29,968 nt of DNA from Flavobacterium sp. (GTDB lineage Bacteria > Bacteroidota > Bacteroidia > Flavobacteriales > Flavobacteriaceae), in NCBI GenBank assembly GCA_030152225.1, contig JASLHL010000038.1, forward strand, positions 1-29,968, read 5' to 3'. Position numbers and translations under genes: made by a program. This document shows, in pieces, positions 23,765 to 29,968 of this stretch (position 1 is its first letter; every line of letters begins with the position of its first letter). Under the pieces are notes generated by a model that worked only from the letters and a program-made list of their open reading frames with translations, ran no database searches and was not told the origin of the DNA.

Positions 23765-26302
23765 TTATGCTGGTGTGTGCAAATCCTTATCCTCTTTATT
23801 TTCTTTGTCCTTTAGCAACAATTTAATGCGCTCTAAAAGGAAAGATACAACTAAAAGAATAATACCCAGCACAACAAATGAAGCGATCTTTCCCCCTTGG
23901 TTCATACGCCAAACATCGTATAAATAGAACTTCAATACAATAATACCAAAACTGATAAGCGATAATTTTCTCAACTCTGCTTTCTCTTTGTTGATACCAA
24001 CAATCATCAGCAACATAGCCATTAATCCCCACAGAATTGGATACCCATAGGCATGCACATCGCCCAATATCACTTTATACGTTTCTTCTGTACTCCTGAT
24101 CCAAATCACGAGATTATCAAGTTCTACAGAAGATAACAATACTAAAGAGCCGAATAAAAACGCATGTACCCATTTATACGATTGATCTTTAAGCAGGTGA
24201 ATTTGACGGTAAAGTCTAAAGTAGAAATAGATAAAGGCGCCAATGCCCAACAGGTGTAAGCTAAAATAGCCTGAATTATATTCGCCATAGTAGAAAATAT
24301 CTTTTCGCAAAGCAACAACTGCAATGGTAAATAGCAACAACAATAGACCTGATACAACGAGCGCAATGGAGTAAAACAGCTTGGTCATTTGTTTTTTGTA
24401 TAAGGTAACATAAACGGTAGCAAACACGAGGGTGTATACAACTAAGCTCAAAAATTTGTATAGTCCATCAGTTACAGCTCGATGGGGATACTCAATACGA
24501 GTTGCGACCTGATAGGAAATTTCCAAAAACCCGATCCCATATGCTATGACAAGTAAAAGAATAGCAAGTACTTTGTGTATTTCACCACTTGTTGGTTGTT
24601 GAATCCCTTTTAAGCCAATCGTTTCTTCTTCCTGTATTGGTTTTTTGGCAGCAACCGTATAGATGAAGAAAAAGGATAAGAGCATAACTATACCGGTTAC
24701 CGTATATTGATTGATCATAATAGGCAATACATCTAGTAACACGTTTTTATCTTCTTCAAGGTTATACACCAAGTTTGGTGTAAAATCACGAAGGTCCATC
24801 AAATAGGATAAAAGGGTAAGCACGCTGAGAATAATTGATCCAATTCGGAATAGATTCGCTTTGGTTCGCGTCCAGATCCAGAATAAGACACTCATCTCTA
24901 CGGCCCATACAATAGTAATATACACCTTACTCAACTGTACTGGGATTGCTAAAGATACCAATCCGATGGTAATTGCTAAGAGGGTATAAATAAAATTTTT
25001 GTCAACTGCTGTTGTTTTAGTTCGCATTGTAAGCACAATGAATAGTGCATTAACGAGGGCCATTCCAATAATAATAACCCCTAAATAATTGGTACCTACA
25101 CTATTTGCTTGCACCATAAAGAAACAGATCAAGGAGGTAAAGTTAACCACAGTGATGTACAACAACTGTCCGACATTTGATTTTTCTGCAGTAGTCTTGA
25201 TATAGCGCAAGACTAACAAAACCATGAATTGCACAAAGAACAAGCTGATGAAAAATATAGCGCTAAACTGAATAGCTGTATTGACTTTGAGTATGATCCA
25301 AGAAAACAGGTACAAATAGGTCAATACATAGCTAAACTTATCCACAAGCAGCCATTTCTGGCGGACAGCCACAATAAGTACCCCTGTATTAAGCAAAAAG
25401 ATATACGAGAACAACACCACGTGATTTCCATTGCCTGTACTAATTAAAAGAGGTGCTAACATCCCCCCAATAAAGGCAAAAATAGCGAGTTCTTGTCTCT
25501 TATATGCAAGGGATAAACCAACAGCCAATATCGTAATTACAATTAAAATAATAAAGGTTGTGGTTTGATTAAATATCTCATATTCTCGAAAAGCGAGCGT
25601 AATGGTCGTATAAAAAATAGCCAAACTTCCCCCCATGAGAACAGAAGAAAAGACGTGGTATTTTGCACTAAGTTTATGAGCAATTCCCGCAACGATACCG
25701 CCAACGACAACACCAAGAGCCACGCGTCCTATTTCGTTGATCCAATCTTGATCGATCGCATATTTTACAAAAAAACCAATCCCTAAGACCAAGGTAATTA
25801 CCCCAATAGCATTGAGCCAGTTTAATTCTTTTATCGCTTTGACCAACTTGCTCTCTTGCGGTTCTTTTGGCACGTAATTCGCCCTAGGATTAACACCTTC
25901 TTCTGAATCAGCAGGCTGCATTTGGCTAGCAAAATCAGGTATAGGCGGAGGCATTGCAGTTGATTTTTGTTCCTCTTCAGGTTTAGTGATGATTTGCAAG
26001 GGCTCTGGAACAACCACTTCTTCTGCTAGTGGAGAAATAAGGGTTTCAACAGGATCAACCTCAATTGGCGGCGGAACGACAGCGGATTTCTCTTCTTCTG
26101 TAGCGATAGCTGCTGGTTTTTCGTCTTGCTGATTTCCTTTGAGCCTAGCGAGATCTACTTTTAAATGCTCTAGCGTTTCACGTAAACCGTGGACCATTCG
26201 ATTCGATCGTTCAAGTTCTGTGTTGACCTTATCAAACTTAGTTGTCACTCTTATAAGCAACACAACTGCTACAACTAGCAGGATAAAAGATAGAAACTCC
26301 AT
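23765..26302 (-). CDS. DUF2339 polytopic membrane protein
   Basis: The 845 residues begin with a transmembrane helix (MEFLSFILLVVAVVLLI) followed by a coiled coil (about 22-55, KFDKVNTELERSNRMVHGLRETLEHL) and a Pro/Glu-rich linker (about 60-150, with repeated VPPPI/MPPPI). After residue 165 the protein is a long series of more than twenty hydrophobic helices, as in DUF2339. KAIKELNWLNAIGVITLVLGIGFFVKYAIDQDWI is the family's most conserved opening. Transport or envelope-polymer functions have been guessed for such proteins but nothing is established. An upstream GTG at 26335 adds eleven residues and lacks a membrane-protein start, so the ATG at 26302 is preferred. The DUF3999 gene begins 32 bases after its stop. 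Confidence 0.85.
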   Translation of the reverse strand: MEFLSFILLVVAVVLLIRVTTKFDKVNTELERSNRMVHGLRETLEHLKVDLARLKGNQQDEKPAAIATEEEKSAVVPPPIEVDPVETLISPLAEEVVVPEPLQIITKPEEEQKSTAMPPPIPDFASQMQPADSEEGVNPRANYVPKEPQESKLVKAIKELNWLNAIGVITLVLGIGFFVKYAIDQDWINEIGRVALGVVVGGIVAGIAHKLSAKYHVFSSVLMGGSLAIFYTTITLAFREYEIFNQTTTFIILIVITILAVGLSLAYKRQELAIFAFIGGMLAPLLISTGNGNHVVLFSYIFLLNTGVLIVAVRQKWLLVDKFSYVLTYLYLFSWIILKVNTAIQFSAIFFISLFFVQFMVLLVLRYIKTTAEKSNVGQLLYITVVNFTSLICFFMVQANSVGTNYLGVIIIGMALVNALFIVLTMRTKTTAVDKNFIYTLLAITIGLVSLAIPVQLSKVYITIVWAVEMSVLFWIWTRTKANLFRIGSIILSVLTLLSYLMDLRDFTPNLVYNLEEDKNVLLDVLPIMINQYTVTGIVMLLSFFFIYTVAAKKPIQEEETIGLKGIQQPTSGEIHKVLAILLLVIAYGIGFLEISYQVATRIEYPHRAVTDGLYKFLSLVVYTLVFATVYVTLYKKQMTKLFYSIALVVSGLLLLLFTIAVVALRKDIFYYGEYNSGYFSLHLLGIGAFIYFYFRLYRQIHLLKDQSYKWVHAFLFGSLVLLSSVELDNLVIWIRSTEETYKVILGDVHAYGYPILWGLMAMLLMIVGINKEKAELRKLSLISFGIIVLKFYLYDVWRMNQGGKIASFVVLGIILLVVSFLLERIKLLLKDKENKEDKDLHTPA

Positions 26303-26374
26303 AGGCTTACGCTTTAATGTACAAGAACAATTCACAAACTAGGTCAGTTAAGTGAAACCTCTTGGACTAATTAC

Positions 26375-26382
26375 CAAAATTA
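26375..26382 (-). promoter_or_regulatory. -7 element TAATTTTG of the DUF2339/DUF3999 unit
   Basis: This is an exact TAnnTTTG match on the minus strand, 73 bases before the ATG at 26302. It predicts a leader of about 70 bases. No TTG at the -33 distance. Confidence 0.5.
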
Positions 26383-26640
26383 ACTAAAAAAACAACCGTT
26401 TTTACTCCCTAATGCTAGTGAATCTAGGTATTTTTTTTCATTTTTTTGTGCAAATAGAACGCAATCTCCCAACACCACTGCGTTTATAGCCCATCTTGCG
26501 AATCGTTAAAACCCAAAAGAAAAATAGTTAGCTTAAAAAGGATTACAACAGTAAAGAAAACCAACCAACACCCTATAATACCGATCGTTATATACTGAGT
26601 TAAAATACTATTAAAATAATTTTTCCACCTATTCCTGTTA
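26383..26640. other. Divergent spacer between DUF2339 and the lipocalin-like gene
   Basis: Apart from the two promoter elements at its edges, no gene, stem-loop or repeat stands out in this A/T-rich sequence. Confidence 0.4.
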
Positions 26641-26648
26641 TACATTTG
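26641..26648 (+). promoter_or_regulatory. -7 element TACATTTG of the lipocalin-like lipoprotein gene
   Basis: This is an exact TAnnTTTG match 28 bases before the ATG at 26677. Confidence 0.6.
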
Positions 26649-26676
26649 AGCTGTGAAAATTAAAATTTAATCCACG

Positions 26677-27096
26677 ATGAACACAACAAAAATGATTGTA
26701 GCTACTGCATTTGTGACTATCACTTTTGCTTCTTGCAAAGAGACCACAGAAGCACCCGTAACAGAAGAAACAACAACGGAAGTAGTAGAGGCTATAGCTC
26801 CTCAAGCCACAGACACGAAAGCCTTAGTTGCTTCTTGGACACAACCCAACCCCATTAATGACAAAGAAGTACAAGGTTTCGAATTAAAAGAGGACGGAAC
26901 AGCGGCTTCTATTAATATGGCTACCCTTAAAACCAATACCTGGTGGGTAGAAGGCGATCAATTGTTCTTGGAACAAGAGAGTATTGGAAACGGCACATCA
27001 AGTCTTGACACGGTATCCTACAAATATGAAGTAGTGGATAACACGACCTTACACCTTCTACAAGGCGACTCAAAAGATATCTTCACGAAACAGTAA
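26677..27096 (+). CDS. Lipocalin-like lipoprotein (Lipocalin_3 type)
   Basis: The 139 residues begin with a lipoprotein signal, ITFASC (Cys20). A Thr/Glu/Val-rich linker follows (21-45). The rest is one small beta-barrel-like domain: SWTQPNPINDKEVQGFELKEDG, AASINMATLKTNTWWVEGDQLFLEQESIGNG. The pattern W-x-x-P-I ... QGF-x-L-x-x-DG-x-A-x-SINMATL fits the Lipocalin_3 family of Bacteroidota lipoproteins. The ligand is unknown. It is transcribed alone and shares a palindromic terminator with the convergent nitrilase gene. Confidence 0.85.
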   Translation: MNTTKMIVATAFVTITFASCKETTEAPVTEETTTEVVEAIAPQATDTKALVASWTQPNPINDKEVQGFELKEDGTAASINMATLKTNTWWVEGDQLFLEQESIGNGTSSLDTVSYKYEVVDNTTLHLLQGDSKDIFTKQ

Positions 27097-27114
27097 AACA
27101 AACAAATTAAATAA

Positions 27115-27142
27115 AAAAAGCTACTCCATGGAGTAGCTTTTT
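27115..27142. terminator. Palindromic bidirectional terminator
   Basis: The 18 bases 27120-27137 are a perfect palindrome (GCTACTCC-AT-GGAGTAGC) flanked by AAAAA on the left and TTTTT on the right, so it can stop transcripts from both sides: the lipoprotein gene and the convergent nitrilase gene. Confidence 0.92.
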
Positions 27143-27176
27143 ATGTTGAAAACGACGTCACTTCTAGTAGAGCGTC

Positions 27177-27947
27177 TTAGTTTTTAATTTCAATTGCATC
27201 AGCATCTTTCAGAAAAGCAAATCGGTTTCTCGCTTTGTCTTGTGCAGCTTTATCCAAAACAACATAGCGAATCACCTCGTCTTCGAGAGGAGGAATCAAA
27301 TACTGCCCCATATAATCAATGGCTTGTGAATGCCCAGTATATTGGTTGTTGTTTTGATCTTCTCCACAGCGATTAACTCCAATCACATAGCTCATATTTT
27401 CAATGGCACGCGCTTTTAAAAGCGTATCCCAAGCATAGATGCGCTGATCAGGCCAACTAGCAACATAAAGCAATAGATCATAGGCTTCTCCAACATTGCG
27501 GGCAAAAGCAGGAAAACGCAGATCATAGCATACCAGCGGGCAGATTTTCCATCCGTTGTATTCGATAATCAATCGATCGGCACCAGGTGCATAAACTTTC
27601 TCCTCTCCTGCAAGTGAAAATAAATGGCGCTTGTCATAAGTTTGAAACTCACCTGTAGGAAGAATAAAAAACAGGCGATTGAAAAATTGGTTGTCTTCCT
27701 TAATCACCACGCTCCCTGTTAACGCAAAATGATGCGTTTTACAGCACGTTTGCAGTTCTTGGATGAATGTATCTTCCATCGTCATAAAAACGCGCTCAGG
27801 ATTCATCGTAAAGCCTGAGGTGAACATCTCAGGAAGCACCACCAAGTCCGTTCCTGCTTCGATATGATTCAACTTATTTTTAAAATAGGCGGTATTTTGT
27901 TTGACATCCTCCCAAACCAAAGGGGCCTGAATTAGTGCTAATTTCAT
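27177..27947 (-). CDS. Nitrilase-superfamily amidase, omega-amidase (YafV) type
   Basis: The 256 residues have the Glu-Lys-Cys triad of the nitrilase superfamily: E40 in VLPEMF, K106 in YDKRHLF and C140 in VCYDLRFP. There is no signal peptide, so it is cytoplasmic. The pattern FTSGFTMNPE, HLFSLAGEE and YDLRFPAFARN fits the omega-amidase branch (E. coli YafV, mammalian Nit2). These hydrolyse 2-oxoglutaramate or 2-oxosuccinamate left by glutamine or asparagine transamination, for example in methionine salvage. Length is typical. No methionine-salvage gene is adjacent. It has its own -7 element (27968-27975). Confidence 0.9.
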   Translation of the reverse strand: MKLALIQAPLVWEDVKQNTAYFKNKLNHIEAGTDLVVLPEMFTSGFTMNPERVFMTMEDTFIQELQTCCKTHHFALTGSVVIKEDNQFFNRLFFILPTGEFQTYDKRHLFSLAGEEKVYAPGADRLIIEYNGWKICPLVCYDLRFPAFARNVGEAYDLLLYVASWPDQRIYAWDTLLKARAIENMSYVIGVNRCGEDQNNNQYTGHSQAIDYMGQYLIPPLEDEVIRYVVLDKAAQDKARNRFAFLKDADAIEIKN

Positions 27948-27967
27948 ACGCGAGTTTTAAGTACCTT

Positions 27968-27975
27968 CAAAAGTA
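27968..27975 (-). promoter_or_regulatory. -7 element TACTTTTG of the omega-amidase gene
   Basis: This is an exact TAnnTTTG match on the minus strand, 21 bases before the ATG at 27947. Confidence 0.6.
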
Positions 27976-28046
27976 CAAAATATTATTGGGATGCTATTTT
28001 CCATTACACACGAAATCAACCCTTGTTTATCCTGAAAGTACAAACC

Positions 28047-28073
28047 AAAAAAAGGAGAAACGATCGTTTCTCC
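28047..28073 (-). terminator. Palindromic terminator of the unknown secreted-protein gene
   Basis: A perfect 20-bp palindrome (28054-28073, centre GATC) is followed on the minus strand by seven T (complement of 28047-28053). It begins 10 bases after the stop codon. Confidence 0.9.
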
Positions 28074-28083
28074 TCCTCTGTTT

Positions 28084-28869
28084 TTAATGATTTTCATGGG
28101 TGCAAAGTTCGCTGTACTTGGCTAATATTTGTTTAAAGAACACGAAATCTACTTCGCTTTTATATTCGATTTTAGCCCATCGCTTCGAAGATCCATTGGC
28201 CATTCTTTTAGCAATATACTCTTTCTTGGTTGCTTTAAAATCAGCCAGTGCTTGTTTATACTCTACTTTATAGTTTTTTGAATCAATATAGTTTTCTTGC
28301 AAATAATCATGGAAAGCCTTGCAATCCTTATCCATTAGCATCATATGTCTAGCAGTCTCGCGATCGGTTCTGCGATAAGCGGCATGGAAAAAGAAGAAGT
28401 AATCGGTTTTTGCTACTGGAAAATAAAAATGAGTAAAAATTAATTTCCCATTATCTAAAAACAACAGTTGGGCATACGGAACATCTTTATACGTGTTCAA
28501 CGGAAAGAAATCAATAAAATACTTATCTGAAAACTCGTATTTTTTATCAAACTTTCTTACGCGAACAGGGTAATATACCGTAGACAATTTTTCATCCTTT
28601 TTATCGAAAACTTCGACTGAAACTACATCTCTAGATGAAACAGGACGATAGTCTTTTGCCCCTTCGCTCTTAAACTTAAACTCGTAAGGATCGGTATATT
28701 GAGAACCGAAAACGGTGAACTTCTCTCTAATTTTTCCTGTTTCTTTTGAACCATTTTTGAATGTAAGAACCGTTTTTCCATAATTTACATCTGTACCTGC
28801 GAAGCCGAGTTGTCCGTAAGATACAAAGGAAATACACAGCACGATCATTGTTAGTAGTAAGGTTTTCAT
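28084..28869 (-). CDS. Secreted protein of unknown function
   Basis: The 261 residues start with a signal peptide (MKTLLLTMIVLCISFVSYG|Q). The first half is beta-rich: VLTFKNGSKETGKIREKF, then SSRDVVSVEVFDKKDEKLSTVYYPVRVRKFDKKYEF. The start of this half, with a polar strand-turn-strand followed by 'D-V-x-x-V-E-V', recalls small SH3/Sm-like extracellular domains seen in Bacteroidota, but I cannot name it. The second half is charged and helical (AFHDYLQENYIDSKNYKVEYKQALADFKATKKEYIAKRM). No catalytic motif and no sorting domain were seen. It is a single-gene unit with a -7 element at 28898-28905 and a strong palindromic terminator. Confidence 0.78.
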   Translation of the reverse strand: MKTLLLTMIVLCISFVSYGQLGFAGTDVNYGKTVLTFKNGSKETGKIREKFTVFGSQYTDPYEFKFKSEGAKDYRPVSSRDVVSVEVFDKKDEKLSTVYYPVRVRKFDKKYEFSDKYFIDFFPLNTYKDVPYAQLLFLDNGKLIFTHFYFPVAKTDYFFFFHAAYRRTDRETARHMMLMDKDCKAFHDYLQENYIDSKNYKVEYKQALADFKATKKEYIAKRMANGSSKRWAKIEYKSEVDFVFFKQILAKYSELCTHENH

Positions 28870-28897
28870 TTGCTTTTAAACTTTTGTTAATAAAAAC

Positions 28898-28905
28898 CAA
28901 ATGTA
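28898..28905 (-). promoter_or_regulatory. -7 element TACATTTG of the secreted-protein gene
   Basis: This is an exact TAnnTTTG match on the minus strand, 29 bases before the ATG at 28869. Confidence 0.6.
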
Positions 28906-29083
28906 TGTTAATAGATTTTAATTTTAAAATTTTTATTACCTCAAAACATAAAAAATTAAACCATATTTTCCTTATTTCACGCACACTTTATCAATCGTTT
29001 TTTTACATTGAGATTTTCAAGCTAGTATCACCTATTCTTTTTTACAGCAAACTGAGGAAAACCAGAGGTTAAAAACACGTACA

Positions 29084-29115
29084 TAAAAAAAGCAGAACTC
29101 ATGGTTCTGCTTTTT
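29084..29115 (-). terminator. Terminator of sdhB
   Basis: Stem AAAAGCAGAAC/GTTCTGCTTTT (arms about 29088-29098 and 29104-29114, loop TCATG), followed on the minus strand by a T run. It lies 28 bases after the sdhB stop and is symmetrical enough to work on both strands. Confidence 0.88.
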
Positions 29116-29142
29116 CCTTTTTCAAAAAAATATTAAAATCTA

Positions 29143-29883
29143 CTATAATGCAGCTTTAAGGTATTCTCTATTCATACGAGCAATATTCTCTAATGAAATA
29201 CCTTTTGGACATTCAACCTCACAAGCACCTGTATTCGTACAGTTACCGAAGCCTAAAGCGTCCATCTCAGCGACCATATTCATCACGCGGTCTGTCGCTT
29301 CAACTTTACCTTGTGGCAACAAAGCAAACTGAGAAACTTTAGCCGAAACGAATAACATAGCTGATGAATTTTTACACGTTGCAACACAAGCTCCACATCC
29401 GATACAAGTTGCCGCGTCAAATGAACGGTCAGCATCGTGCTTAGGAATTGGAATAGCATTAGCATCTTGTGTATTTCCTGAAGTATTTACCGAAATAAAT
29501 CCTCCAGCATGTTGAATTTTATCAAAAGCGGTACGGTCTACTACTAAATCCTTAATTACTGGGAAAGCTTTTGCTCTAAATGGCTCAATATAGATTGTAT
29601 CACCATTTTTGAACTTTCTCATGTGTAACTGACAAGTAGTAACCCCTCTATCTGGTCCGTGTGCTTGTCCATTAATAAATAACGAACACATTCCACAAAT
29701 ACCTTCACGACAGTCGTGGTCAAATGCTACGGGATCATCCCCTTTCTCGATAAGCTCATTGTTTAACACATCAAGCATTTCTAAGAAAGACATATCAGGA
29801 GAAACATCGTTAATTTTATATTCAACAATTTTTCCTTGTTCTTTAGCGTTTTTTTGACGCCATATTTTTAATGTAAGATTCAT
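29143..29883 (-). CDS. sdhB: Succinate dehydrogenase/fumarate reductase iron-sulfur subunit
   Basis: SdhB carries electrons from the flavoprotein SdhA to the quinone in the membrane complex II. The 246 residues hold all three cluster motifs. CREGICGMC (C58, C63, C66) plus C84 bind [2Fe-2S]. [11 protein letters not shown] (C160, C163, C166, C170) and C215, C221, C225 ([12 protein letters not shown]) bind the [4Fe-4S] and [3Fe-4S] clusters. This is the shorter, B-type quinol:fumarate/succinate form typical of Bacteroidota. Two in-frame ATGs lie six bases apart; 29883 gives the usual start [10 protein letters not shown], while 29889 would add Met-Gln. sdhA would be expected upstream, beyond the window edge. 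The gene is last in its unit, ending at the stem-loop 29084-29115. Confidence 0.94.
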   Translation of the reverse strand: MNLTLKIWRQKNAKEQGKIVEYKINDVSPDMSFLEMLDVLNNELIEKGDDPVAFDHDCREGICGMCSLFINGQAHGPDRGVTTCQLHMRKFKNGDTIYIEPFRAKAFPVIKDLVVDRTAFDKIQHAGGFISVNTSGNTQDANAIPIPKHDADRSFDAATCIGCGACVATCKNSSAMLFVSAKVSQFALLPQGKVEATDRVMNMVAEMDALGFGNCTNTGACEVECPKGISLENIARMNREYLKAAL

Positions 29884-29968
29884 CTGCATCGAATTTTTAC
29901 AACAAGATATGATTCAAGAATCAATACCTCAATATTATTTATAACTACGAGTTACCAACTTAATATTT
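29884..29968. other. Right edge upstream of sdhB
   Basis: No exact -7 element is visible. A 6-bp inverted pair, TGATTC-AA-GAATCA (29910-29923), is present. The stretch is A/T-rich and probably the spacer between sdhA and sdhB, but the sdhA stop codon cannot be identified with confidence. Confidence 0.35.

Noticed and set aside
29960..29968. End of sdhA (AAA TAT TAA on the minus strand)
   Set aside because: Only two codons are in view, which is not enough to claim the gene.

Overview
The window looks like chromosome of a flavobacterium, most likely Myroides. Three things point there: low GC with long A/T-rich spacers, repeated Bacteroidota promoter elements (-7 TAnnTTTG, in one case with a -33 TTG), and Bacteroidota protein families throughout (DUF2723, DUF4190-like, Ig-like 'CAKRG' lipoprotein, Lipocalin_3, DUF6266 remnant). 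The genus call rests on a subclass B1 metallo-beta-lactamase of the MUS/TUS type, which is known as a chromosomal gene of Myroides. Everything was read by eye; no database search was run.

Layout. 1-420: tRNA-Gln(TTG) on the minus strand with its own promoter and terminator. 417-5369: large DUF2723 membrane glycosyltransferase-like protein, thiL, and a small Pro-rich two-helix membrane protein. 5556-11689: a metal-efflux locus made of a small secreted His/Asp-rich protein, a CzcA-type RND pump fused to a TolC-like outer-membrane factor, and a membrane-fusion adaptor. 11720-12127: a BACON-like lipoprotein facing the efflux locus. 12128-12986: a gene-poor island with an 85-bp direct repeat spaced exactly 600 bp, REP-like palindromes, a long hairpin and a truncated DUF6266 gene. 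12987-15363: metallo-beta-lactamase and glycyl-tRNA synthetase. 15630-17227: SGNH-type lipoprotein and a YceI protein.

17281-20018 (minus strand): Rossmann-fold NAD(P)-binding protein, aspartase, YchJ-like protein and a 63-residue helical protein, the last two coupled 4 bp apart. 20118-22477 (plus): ComF-type phosphoribosyltransferase and an Ig-like lipoprotein. 22497-26302 (minus): the DUF3999/DUF2339 pair. 26677-27096: lipocalin-like lipoprotein. 27177-29883 (minus): omega-amidase-like nitrilase, an unknown secreted protein and sdhB. No neighbour of sdhB can be identified in the last 80 bases.

Most of the window is housekeeping and envelope functions: thiamine diphosphate synthesis (thiL), translation (glyS, tRNA-Gln), fumarate/succinate metabolism (aspA makes fumarate, sdhB oxidises succinate), and DNA uptake (comF). 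Transcription units are short and usually end in strong stem-loops; at convergent junctions one symmetrical stem-loop often serves both strands. The points most worth a second look are the pump/outer-membrane-factor fusion with a signal peptide inside it, the repeat island whose second repeat runs into the beta-lactamase promoter, the almost leaderless glyS, and the uncharacterised DUF2723 and DUF2339/DUF3999 envelope proteins.
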